64,000 bases of DNA from Cristatella mucedo (Eukaryota > Bryozoa > Phylactolaemata > Cristatellidae): assembly GCA_009760855.2 (NCBI GenBank), contig WPIO01000016.1:6621001-6685000 (forward strand). Reading direction: 5' to 3'. The position numbers and the translations under genes are program-made. Under the pieces are notes generated by a model that saw only the letters and a list, made by a program, of their open reading frames with translations, was not told the DNA's origin and ran no database searches. Positions 34,101 through 45,400 of the stretch are shown in pieces; the first letter of the stretch is position 1; each line of letters starts with the position of its first letter.

Positions 34101-35039
34101 ACCTGGACGGTAGCAATTTAAAAAAAAATTGAATGATGACAAAAACAACTTTCTACTTATGGGAAAACCTAGTGCAATTTAGAAATGGGAATGGTTAGCG
34201 CTCACATTCTGCTCTGTCAGCATATGGCCTGTTGAATGTTCACGAAATCTAATTGTCCTGTTTAAAAGTGACCTTTCATTTGACGAACACAGCTTCACAG
34301 TCAAGTCTGCCTTCGTTCAGCTACATAACATTGCTAAAATTTGGTCTTGCTTAGGCAGGGATAACATATCTACACTGTCACACAACATCAGTGCATTTGT
34401 GACGTCCCGTCTTACTATGCTTGACTTTCGTGAGCGTTGCAGTTACTCACCACTTCTCGCCTATCAGCACAGACTCCCAGTCAAGTAATGCATCGACTTC
34501 GAGGTTTTGTCACTCACTTTTAGGTCCCTTAATTCTTTGGCTCCAGCCTACCTACCAGATCTATTCTCCCAGCGGGCCAGCCTACCTACCAGATCTTCTC
34601 CCTTACCAGGCAAAGCATAGTGCTATGAGCTTTTCGGAATCTAACATACTTCCCATGAGCCTCAAATCTTTTGGAGACCTTACCTTCTTTTCGTAAGCTC
34701 CGAAAGCCTGGAATTCATTTCCGACTTGTGTCACGTCATTCCCTGACTTGAGCACATGTAAAAAGATTAAAAAAAAGCATCTATTTACCTCAGCATACAG
34801 TCGGTCCACTGGCTTATGCGTACTGACACTTGTGCATGCTGCCACTAACTACATTTGCATGCTGACCCTGTTCATGTCATCCCTAACCATGTTGAGCTTG
34901 TTGTCCTTGAGAATGCTACCACTAACCATTGGATTTCGCTTATTTTGCAGTAAATATCAAAGTGCTTAGAAAGAGTCTGAGTTCTCCGAGGGTGCTATAT
35001 CAAATCTATAGTTATGATTATAATTATAATCTCGCATAT

Positions 35040-36395
35040 TGAACAAGCTCACAGAATGCTCTTTGGGAATTGTCATCGTTTTCTGGCCCTGCGAATAGAA
35101 CATGCTTTTTTCTGGTTCCACGAATAGAACTTGCTAGCCTTATTCTGAGCATGGCATTTCCACCAAACTATATTTACGCTATCTTGTGAGAGCTCAAAAT
35201 ACGCTAGGCTATCGTGCAGTAGATCTAATCCAATGAAACCTGCAGCCGAAGACCGCCTCGTAGCTTTGATATGTCAGCGCTGCTTAGAAAAACGAAGATT
35301 GACAGCTCAGCAGGCGGCCGAATGACTGTCACGTATTACAGTTCTAAGTAAGTCTTCGTTTCTGATTTTATGCCTGCGATCTCGCGAGACCTATAGTTGA
35401 TTGAGGCGAACTCTTTGTCCCTCGTCGACAACTAGAGTGGGTATTGTATGAAAGAGTTTTTATCGAGAAAAAGAAGTTGCTGCAATCGCTTTGCAAATAT
35501 CGTTCGATTGTTTTTTTTTGCACACGCCATGGACACTATTGTCTGTTGATTTAAGTATTAATCTAAAATGTGCTTATGTGGCTACTTAATAATAACCACC
35601 ATATTTTGCATAATGTTCTTAGAGAACTTACTTTACGTATACTGTAAGGAAAGCGTGATCACGTGGCTTGTGGCAGAACTTGATAATAATAATAATAACA
35701 CTAATAATAATAATATATTTGATTATGCTGAATGGATGATAGATAAAAGATGAATGAATGGTTAGCCTGAGAATAGCCGGATTAGCCAGAGATTAGCCGG
35801 ATGGATGAATCCCGAGCTCACCACGTACATGACAGTTCCTGCGTTTTACCGAGATGGATATCCTTTGCTGGGAAATGTGTCAGGTAAGCTGAATCGTTAG
35901 TGTGGCTATGGTTAGAGAGAGGGCAGAGTGTAGAGTGCAGAGTGCAGAGGGCAGAGGGCAGAGGGCAGAGGGCAGAGGGCAGAGGGTAGAGTGAGCCGAT
36001 ACATTCATCATAATAGTTCTGGCGGTTCTGTCAACCGAGGGAAAACAGGTAGCTTCTAAATGTTTTTTTTTGAAAAAGTTTCGTCGGGGTTGACTAAGAG
36101 CATCAGGAATTTATTACATGCCTGCTTCTGCTTGGACAACTTCTCAATAAAATTAGTGACACCTTGTCGGCACCTCACATCTCTGACAGACTTATACAGT
36201 CACGATCAAGTAATGACTCTTAAGTAATTCCCGATCATGATGCCAGTGGCCAGCAATGCTAAGATATTGTATCAATGCAAATAGCTCGGGTGGATTATTT
36301 ATTACATCTTATTTTCAAACTTGCAGTACACATGACTCTTGTAGGCATCAGCCATGTGGTCACTTGTCAGTCCATTTCCTTAACTAGAAAGCCAC
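35040..36395. other. Intergenic stretch
   Basis: I found no supported gene. A small minisatellite of AGAGGGC units lies at 35,930-35,995 and an AAT run at 35,683-35,720. Confidence 0.4.
35930..35995. repeat. AGAGGGC / AGAGTGC minisatellite
   Basis: About eight seven-base units with a T/G variant form a short tandem array. Confidence 0.85.
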
Positions 36396-36400
36396 TCTCT

Positions 36401-36560
36401 GCTACGGTCTAGCGGTTAAGGTGCTAGCCCTGACCAAGGTCTGACTGAGGTCGTGGGCTCGAGCCCCAAGGCTCATGAGAAGCGCCTGAATAGAGATTAA
36501 GTTATCTTGGGGTGCTATATGAATGAATTATATATATTATAATTAATATATTATCATTTT
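36401..36560 (+). mobile_element. SINE-A copy
   Basis: It has the best-preserved tRNA-like head: 'ggtctagcggttaaggtgct' (A box) and 'gtcgtgggctcgagcccca' (B box). The body is 'gagattaagttatcttgggg', followed by a TA-rich tail. Confidence 0.78.
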
Positions 36561-37165
36561 TATTTATATATACCGCGTGCGAGTCCTCTCGACTATATTT
36601 CCAACATAATAGTGACGTTTTTGCACCTCTCACATTTAAGGAGAAAGGCCAACGGGCGTAATTCACTACGAAGCAAATACAAGTCCGGAGGCTCAGTTTT
36701 CAATTAGGATCAAGCACCGTTAGAGCGGAAGTAACTCAATAAGCGTAACTTTCAGATATCGCAGAGTTACTCGTGCATCGTATTAAATAATCTCGATAAA
36801 TAATTGAGGATATTTTAATGCTCGCTTTCAAGTAATAATCATATGTGTTTGGAGCACAGTAAATGTCATAGTCAAGCTGATCGAGGAATATTTCTCGGCT
36901 TCTGAATTCCCACGTACATTTTACTAGTTGCCTAAAGCTCCAAAGAGTTATCCTCAGGTTTTTTCTTTGTGGTATAGCAGCTATGTTTTTACAATTTCTA
37001 AAAGATCTCTTGCCTGGGTGGCTGCTTATGCACTCAGCTTCACTTTGCCTAAATGTGAGCCAGATAGTAACTCTCCAGGGAAAAACTCGTAGTACTCACA
37101 GATTGTTAAGTAACCAATAATGTTCACACCACCTGACACCAGGTATTTTGCTAAGGCTTATATAG

Positions 37166-37255
37166 TAATAATAATAAATTTGATAAAGCGCCCTCAGAGA
37201 AGTCAATCTCTTTCTAGGTGCTTTGTACATGCTGCAAAGGAAGCACCATCGAATG
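37166..37255 (-). mobile_element. LINE-A 3' tip
   Basis: It consists of AATAATAATAA, then 'gcgccctcagagaagtcaat', then 'ttctaggtgctttgtacatg'. It is only the very end of the element. Confidence 0.75.
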
Positions 37256-37344
37256 GAAGCCAAAGATCATATAGTGATATGTGGTGCTAACAAATTTTAA
37301 TATTCTCCGTATATTGCAGGCTCAGACTTGTTCCGTCTTCGATT

Positions 37345-37500
37345 ATATATGTATTTATATATATTTAAAATTCATTTGCACAGCATCATAAGAGAACCTA
37401 ATCTCTATTTAGGTGCTTCAAACATGCCACGGAGCTCCAGCACACGACCTCGGCTATCGAATACATTCACATTAACCTTGGAGCACATCTATCACTGAGC
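37345..37500 (-). mobile_element. SINE-A copy, diverged
   Basis: The reverse strand carries the body ('gattaggttctcttatgatg') and a damaged B box near 'gaggtcgtgtgctggagctc'. The AT-rich tail is at the low end. Confidence 0.6.
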
Positions 37501-37861
37501 CAAACCTCCTTCATTACCGTCATTGATCGCCCAGCTGAGGAATGTAGCGTGAACCACATATAGACTGTAGGGTCCACCCTTGCTTATTGGTGATCCCTTT
37601 TATCGCTTGAAGTATTTCGTTTCACTTACAATTTTTCCATCTACAGGTTTACTTAAAACACAGTCCCTGAAATACCTGAATGTTTAATTTCAGGGGTACT
37701 CAAAATCTGCTAGGGCACTGAAAGGTTTACTAGCTCTTACAAGCGGTCGCCACCACAAATCATAGAAATGAACAGGTTGCCGTGAGTAATTGTGTACACA
37801 AGGAACAGTCTTTAGTAAGTAAATGCAGCACAATTATTAGGGATATACCGATTTAGTCAGA

Positions 37862-37867
37862 TTTATT
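37862..37867 (-). other. Possible poly(A) signal of aGPCR copy 2
   Basis: The minus strand reads AATAAA about 148 bases beyond the stop codon at 38,015. The position suits a short 3' UTR. This rests on the motif alone. Confidence 0.4.
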
Positions 37868-38014
37868 GTTTCGTTTAATCCAATGGAAGAATAAGTTCTG
37901 CCCTAACTGAACTGAAGGCTATGCAATTATAACTGGAGATTTCCAACGTCAACGACACTTCAGAGTTTGATTTTGCCGATATCCATGTATCAACAGGAAT
38001 AACAGCATGCGACA

Positions 38015-38280
38015 TCATCGCCTCTGGCTGATAGTGGAGGATGCAGTCCCGGTTCTGGGCTGCTGGGATGATGATGAGGTCATGGCAGTTGAGTCACGTC
38101 TGCTGTTGGCCGAAGGAAAGCACAGTGTCCTCCACTGTTTTCTCGCAAAGGGTTCTCTTACGTTGTGAAGCACAAATATCATCAAGCCCTGGAGAGAGTT
38201 AATTATGCAGAACAAATATTGAAATACCAACGTCACGTGGTCATTCTCAAAGACCAGCAACCCGAAAATCCACGTGATTC
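38015..38280 (-). CDS. aGPCR copy 2 last exon: TM6-TM7 and C-tail
   Basis: After ttgtag the exon reads GITWIFGLLVFENDHVTLVF (TM6 with the family-typical TWIFG), then QYLFCIINSLQGLMIFVLHN (TM7), then VREPFARKQW. A short polar tail ends QRR and TGA at 38,015-38,017. It joins the previous exon as LLG. Confidence 0.93.
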
Positions 38281-39398
38281 CTACAATTTATAAGATCGCA
38301 CAGATTAGTGAGTCCGGCTGCTTTGAGAAGGTCGGAGGAGGGGCACTGGAGGGGTTTAGCGTGAATAGCCATGCTTACCTAATAGGATCAGTATGGATAT
38401 GCTGGCTTTCAGGTGTAGAATGGCGACCTCACGCTCTGATCTGTTTGACCGCAGTTTCAGAGGCGAGCCCCGTCGGAGAGAGCAAGCGATCAGTATAAAT
38501 ATGATGATGTTTGTCAGAACTATGGCTCCAATGGGTACGACTACTGCATATAATAGCACTGGCTTGGACACCCAGCACCTGCCACAAAGAAACCAGCAGC
38601 CGAGTGAATGCATTGTTCCGGCTTGTCTGATAACGTTTTTGTTTCGATTGTTTCACAAGAAAATTTGATCTGAGAGTATGGTTTGAATGGCATCAAGTTA
38701 AAAGGTGTACCAATTGCTTTCAGACTCTTGGGACATGCAGTTATTGTGCCTAATTGCTGTGAAAAGGCAAAGCAACTGGCCTTAAAAATTGACTGATGCT
38801 AAAGTACGATTAAACAGGAGTATTTAAGATGTTTTCACATGTTGAACCTGGCTCATACTGTACATCTCATCACGTAATATCGACGCAATTACATATCTTT
38901 GAAAATCATAGCTACTTTGAAATCTGGGGAGGTTGCAGTAGCTAGCCAGCACATTAGTTTCCATTTGTTTTTACACATTCATACCAGTTTAGAGACCTGA
39001 AAAACACAGCTCGCAAATCACCTGCATCCTGATTCCGGGGTGGGACAGTTTGTCATTTCTTTTGTACCAGCAGTACACATCAGTTGAGAAGCCACGTCTT
39101 TGTTCCGACCGGCATTATAGCTATCTGGGCCGTCTTCTATTAGTTCATCCAATCCACCAAAACCACCATCAACGATGCAATTATGTCCTAATTTTCCTTC
39201 ATTAGAAACAGCTGAGTTTACGTGGAATTATCGCTAAGATTTTGTACCACAAGTTACATAAAGGATTTCGGGTGGTTTCCCCTAGATTACAATGTTTCGG
39301 GTCTTTTCACTACATTACAAAGCTTCAGGTATTACCCTGTAATAAAAATCCTGGATCTACCTCGTTACCCCGGGTCTGCACAGACACACAGACACACA

Positions 39399-39447
<49 letters not shown>

Positions 39448-39460
39448 ACACACATAAAAT

Positions 39461-39493
<33 letters not shown>

Positions 39494-42400
39494 TTGTATA
39501 TATATATATATGTGTGTGTGTGTGTTTGTGTGTGCGTGTGCGTGTGTGTATGTGTGTGTACATATTCGTAAATAAATTAAATATTTGTAATTAGATAAAT
39601 TTAAATATCCGACGGTATGGAGATAATTTTACTACTACAGAATAATAATAATACACTTGATTAAGTGCCTTCAGAGAACTCCATCTCTTTCTAGGCGCTT
39701 TACATTTACTGCAAAGGGATTCACGATGGAATGGTGAGTAATATCATGCTTGATAAACACCATGAAAAACATAGTTAAGGGTGACATGCACAGGCTCAGC
39801 ATACAAGTGTGGTTAGTGGCAGCTTTAAAAAAGTATAGGCAAGCCATAAATATCACCCTGCCGAAAACTCTGGTATTAAGAGATATAACTTGTCATTGAT
39901 TAATCAATACTCGAATCTAAAGCATGAACTTTAACCAATTAATTCAAGACAACATTTATATCCTGAAAAAGTACAAAATTGGTTTCAATGACATTATTTT
40001 CAGTCTCAAAGATTGAAAATAGGAGACCTTTTCCCCACTGACTTTCTTATGTCTTTAGCTGAGCCCAATGGCTGTAACCCGGGTTACCACGGTAACCTGG
40101 GTCGGCTTGGTCTGCGATATATACCTGAATGTTGGTCCAAATTATATGCAAATAGGCTAAAAATGTCGGGTTTGCCGAGTTCTATTCGTCAGCAGAAAGA
40201 CAGCAATTTAAAAAAACGATGATTTTTATTTCGCAAGTTGGCAATGGTTGACCGGCAAGGATACAGGGCTCGATCACAAAAATTGAGCTTGTTTTTTCGA
40301 TAAATAGTTCAAGATTTATGGCTGATTTGGGATAACCGCTGGGGCCTTCTTCGAGCGCCCCACAGAGCCTATCTCCACGCCCGGAGCAGCCTTCCATGTT
40401 GGTGCTCTTTTTTTCTGCCACGAGTCTGCACCATATCAGATGCAGCCGCCAACGACTCGTCAATATTGTCAGGATATTCGTCCTCACTTTCAGCGATAAT
40501 AGTCGGCACGGCCGGATAATACGTCAGATCTTGGACCAGGATCGACATGTACTTCTTTCAATAAGAACACAGCTTCTTCTCTGTCAACTCTAAGACAGGT
40601 TTTCGCTCCAGTTTTATCGTATTGATCAACCCGCCTTTTATCGATCGCCATTGCTACCCAGATGAGCACTGGCGTTGCGTTTCCGGGCCTCCTGCATAAT
40701 CTTTTCAGACCAGTGGGTGGCAATGAGGTTTCCAGGAAATGTTTCCAAAAACTTGCACACCAGTTTCATGGGGCTGTTAAGAACATCATTGCTAACATAT
40801 TTTATATCATCTTGTAGCCCATATATCCTTTCATTGAGGTTTTTCGCACACAGTTCTTCAGTTAGCTTCGACATGATTCTGATGGTGCTGCTCCTGAATC
40901 AGGTCAACTGCTTTTTGACTACAAAGTGCTATATTTTTTAGAGCAGCTATCCGCAAAATAAATAATTCATCGCGATTCTGCTTGCGGAAATTTGATAACC
41001 CGGTTTACCACCATCGGGCCCAGTTATCCGAACCTTTAGAATTACCTTTTTAAAGATATCACACGGTTCTGCAGTAAGCTTAATTTATAAATTTGTATAA
41101 TGTCTATGAATCCAAGAAGGGATGCATGCATGTGCGTCTCCTCTTCAGTAGTACAGTGCAAAGGCAAAATTAACGGCATATTCAGCATTTGAAAGATGTC
41201 AGCTTGCACGACCGTTATATGCACTGCTGTAATCTTTCATAGCAGTCTTTCCAATTAAAAATATCCGTAAAAGTATGCAGAAAGGCCAAGTTACTTACTG
41301 CTGTAGTGCTTCTGAAGCATCGTAACCCAAGTAATGCTGACTATCGGTGACTACCAGCACCACCACTGCAACTGCTGGCACTCCTAACAAAAATCGAACG
41401 TCAACATTTGCATATCCACAACATTAGCAGCTGGTTGAGCAGCTGTTGACAAACAGACTCGACACTTACCCCACGAAGGAACCGAAGCTTTCAAGACAAA
41501 GTTAGGAACGTAAGTATTGAGCACTTTTACCAGCCTATAATGATCAATCAAGCAAGTCATCAGCCATGACATTATAGCCCCTGCTTGGAGATAAACCCAA
41601 AACTCAAGGCCAAGGTCATGCGGCTGGAAGAGAGAGATCGTAAATGAAGCAACAATTTTACCTCAGGTACTGAAGGACGCCTTCAACAAGCATCCACGCA
41701 AATGATGACAACAGAAAATAGTGAGTTGCCGCCGCCATTGCTGTGCATACGGTGTGGTTGTCAGTCAGGTCGAAACCGACTAGGAAGCAGAGGTTCAAAC
41801 CAGCAAGCGAGAGTGCTAAGTTAAAAAGCACCCGTTGGCTTGTCGTTCGTCTCATTGACCTAAATTAGAGCAGACGATTTTTATCTTGGCGGACCAGGAT
41901 GAGTAACATGTGATCTCTGCAATCCCATTCACATGCAGAGGCTGATCATGTCACCTATTAAAGGCACTTGCTGTGAATGCACGCACAAACCTGCTGTCAC
42001 AGCTTAGCTGAAATCAAGCACCCTCTTTTGGTGCTAACTTGGACGGCACCAGTATTTAGTGGTCACGTGAGGGGCACCTGCTTTCAGTATTTACCTGAAC
42101 AGTATAAACGTGACAATTACCAGCCCCAAGCCAAAGGTAGAGACCGACAAGCCGACACGACTGATTATTGTGAGAGCCTCCCGAGGAGCCGCGACGACCG
42201 TCGTCCGCCAATCCTAAAAAAAAGATCCTTGACCTTGAGAAGCTGCCTGGGTAATTTTGAGATACAGAGTACTGTTTCTCGCAAAATGTGTGGTGAAATG
42301 CCAGCCTTACACAGTCGAGATTGGCTGGAGCTTAAAGAAAGACTTTGTGAGCAACTGCAGCAAAACGAGTTACCGAGAGATCAAGAAGAGCGAGCTGAAG

Positions 42401-45400
42401 GCTGCGCCTGCAAACGGTGAACTTTCTGCAGATGTAAACTCTTCAAGCCCAGCACCGGTCACTCTGTGGGATGATTGGCCCCTAATACTGGCCTGGACTT
42501 GCTAGCTAGGTTTGTTTTTATCACGGGAGAGTTTAGTTGGTCTACCAATACTCTTTCAAGTGTCAGTGATAAGAACGGCAAGAACATAACGACTAAATTT
42601 TCCTGCTCGAGCGGATTTCATTTCTTAGAGTGTAGCCCAACCACAGTCGTATTTGAAACATGGTGACACGAAGCATGTGGTTATGGTCTCATTACAAAAT
42701 ACGATAGGCAAATCTAGTCACCGAAAAGCAAAATAGCGGATGCAGGGTCTAAAGGGAAAAAAATTAACTTTGATTGGGAAAGACTTAGATTGGAGAACGA
42801 CTTCGAGATAAGGTCGGATGGGGGCGGCTTTTAAGTAGGACATGGAATTAAAGCAATGAACATAGATTAAAAATTCTAGTAAAACCGTTGCCCTGGATAC
42901 AGATTATGTGATATTATATCTTTCCTGCAAAGGAAATACTATCGAAAAACCAGATGGTAGCAAGGATGGTAGGAAATTCTTAAAAATCTTTCAATAAAAA
43001 ATATAATATATATTACTTATAACGATTCTATGCAGTACTTGGCGTTGGCTAAGATGTTTTAATGCGGCATCCTAAGTCCTCCTAGGCTAACTGATGGATT
43101 GTTCAGATTTCCCGGGTTTTGCATTACGGTTGATGTAGCTCACATTTATGTTCTTCCAATGTCTTGCGCCTGAGTCAGACCTTAGTGATGAGGAGTTTGC
43201 ACTTTTTAACCCATCCTGGGGATGAGGGTGCCGCCTCAGGCTTTCCTTCACACCCAAGTGCAAGAGGAGATAATTACCAATTTCCAAATCCGATTCCTCA
43301 TGAGGCTCCTCTTAATTCTTCATTTCTGACTGTGGCGTCTAAGTGACATCCCGTCTTGACTTCAGTAACCCACTGCTTGCTGATCTAACTGCCTGTGCAA
43401 TCAGGCGCTTACACCTGGTGCACAACTCGGCAGCTAGGCTTTTCTGTCGTAAGTATTTCGGTCGCCACATCTCACAATTTCTAGCTAACCTGAACTGGCT
43501 CCCAGTCGAGCAGCCCATCGAATTCAAGGTTTTGTCACTAACTTTTAAGACTCTTCATTCGTTGGCTCCAGAACATCTATCATATCTATTCTCTACCTCC
43601 AAGCTAAGCATAGTATCTTCCGATTTTTTTAATCTAACAGTTTACCTATACCTCGTATATACCTCTAAATCTTTGGAGACCGTACCTTTAGTTCGTATGC
43701 TCCAAAAGCCTGGAACTGACTACCAGCTTACGACACGACATCTCCTGACTTGACACTTTTAAAAAGAAGCTAAAAACGCGCCTATTTATCACATAATTTA
43801 GTGGGTCCCTGTGATTCGTTCTGTATGTGCTTGTGTGTGCTGGCACTGTGCATGCTGTCACTAACCATACTCGCATGCTGACCTAACGATGTTACTCGTG
43901 CTGTTTAACGAGCATGCTGCCACTAACCATTCGATCGTGCTTCCTGTGCAGTAAATTTAAAGTGCCTAGAAAGAGGTTGAATTCTCTGAGGGCACTTTAT
44001 CGCATGCATTATTGTTATTATTATTATTATTATTATTATTAGAAATGAACAAAAGCTAAAAACCATTCTACCATCCTTGTTTTCATGTCGCAATCGCTTA
44101 TTGCCTCCCTAGAAATGAATGTGATTAGACTTTTTAAATGATCCACAGCTATGCATTTAATCCAGCTTAAGTTTTTGAGTGAATTGTAATGGTGGGAAAC
44201 TCCATTTTGCATCAGCTCATATTAGCTGAGTCAATAGGTGCTGCATAGTTCCGTCAAGCCAAAATTCGGACCTAGATGATGCGCGGCCCAGTTTCAATCC
44301 CAAAATTACCTTAAGCTCTGGTAGGGCATTAAGTAACTTTAATCCTTATGACTAGGTCAGATGATTCATTTTTTTCAATCTTTGTATTTGGCTGTCAACT
44401 TTTCGGCTCACTTGTCAAAATACCGCGTTCTGGTGTTAGTCGGCTACACTTTTAGAATCTCAATAAATAAATAAATTTAGGCACTTCACATATACCCTGG
44501 GGCTCGAGCCCACGACCTCGGCCAGTCCTTAGTTGGAGCATTTAAACCTTATAAGTCTACACTCTATAGTTGCATCCAAGCACAAGCAGACTTACTGATG
44601 CTTAATTTAAAAAAATTAATTATAATATTGTTTGAATCAAAGCAGTTCAAAGAGCTTTGCATAAAGAAAGTTGCTTACAGATTAAGCCTTATCTAGCCAA
44701 AGGTTGAATTTACATCCTTCAAAGAAGACAATTTCGTTGAAGATTTCTATAGTCGAATATAAATTCTCAGTTTTGATTGCATGCTCAGTTTTGATTGCAT
44801 CATCTATGTACTAAAATCATCAATTTATACCTGAAACGCCCAGTTTTCATCTATCCCTGATGGCTGACAAAGATTATTGTCCACATACAATAGCTGCTCA
44901 TTCTTTGTAATTGCATTCTGCGTTTTTTAAACTTTTTATTTCGATGGTATCGTGCAGTTTTATAGAACAAATAGCAGAGATTGAGAGGTTTAAAGTGCAC
45001 TGCGGGTTTCATCTTAATAGCTTCATCAAATATTTTCAAAAGTTGCTAGCAGCTAAACACCTTTCAGTCGTTTACTGGGTACATTCAACCAGTAATCAGC
45101 TGGTAGATAGCCGACACGTTTGGTAAGTAGTTGAGTCTGTTGTACTAAAATACAACTGCGTCTCAATTCTTCAGGTTTTAATTTACTGGTTGAGGCCTAT
45201 TGCTGCGTCTTCGTTTGATTCTCGGCACACCAAGTCGGGAGACACGTCAAAAAGGGCAAAATGAAGTTGCTATTAACATGAAGTAATAATTTTACCGGAA
45301 CGTTTACTGTTTACCTAAAGTTAGGATCTTTCTTTACTTGTTAAGAACAGAAGGAGCCCACAGTGAGCCGTTGAAACGATTCTATGCACTACTTGGCGTT

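Larger units (their letters stand above)
32400..35035 (+). mobile_element. Longest LINE-A copy, with reverse transcriptase
   Basis: This is an L2/CR1-like non-LTR retrotransposon, 5'-truncated and riddled with frameshifts. Visible parts in order are FNSFSVKKIDKIRESI, then VPASFKKVIAKPLLKKATLD, then the reverse transcriptase core VLLDLAEAFNTIDHKVLLER. After these come [13 protein letters not shown] and [11 protein letters not shown], where the catalytic YADD is changed to YADF. Next are the 3' UTR and ATT-type end. A reversed LINE-A tail (33,446-33,530) and a LINE-B end (33,910-34,100) are nested in it. The 5' boundary is approximate, and the element is not functional as read. Confidence 0.85.
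38585..41298. other. Intron between TM4 and TM5, copy 2
   Basis: This 2.7 kb intron holds the CA-TA-TG repeat and a LINE-A end. At 40,180-40,880 several mid-size open frames occur on both strands. One of them, minus-strand MSKLTEELCAKNLNERIYGL, looks protein-like, but I found no domain or paired splice sites. Confidence 0.5.

Noticed and set aside
36401-36490. Candidate tRNA gene with A and B boxes
   Set aside because: It does not fold to a full cloverleaf by eye, and recurs with a common non-tRNA body and AT tail. It is a SINE.
40182-40874. Possible gene in the TM4-TM5 intron (MSKLTEELCAKNLNERIYGL and neighbours)
   Set aside because: The pieces are on one strand but in different frames, with no clear splice signals or recognisable domain. 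Kept only as a note in the intron entry.
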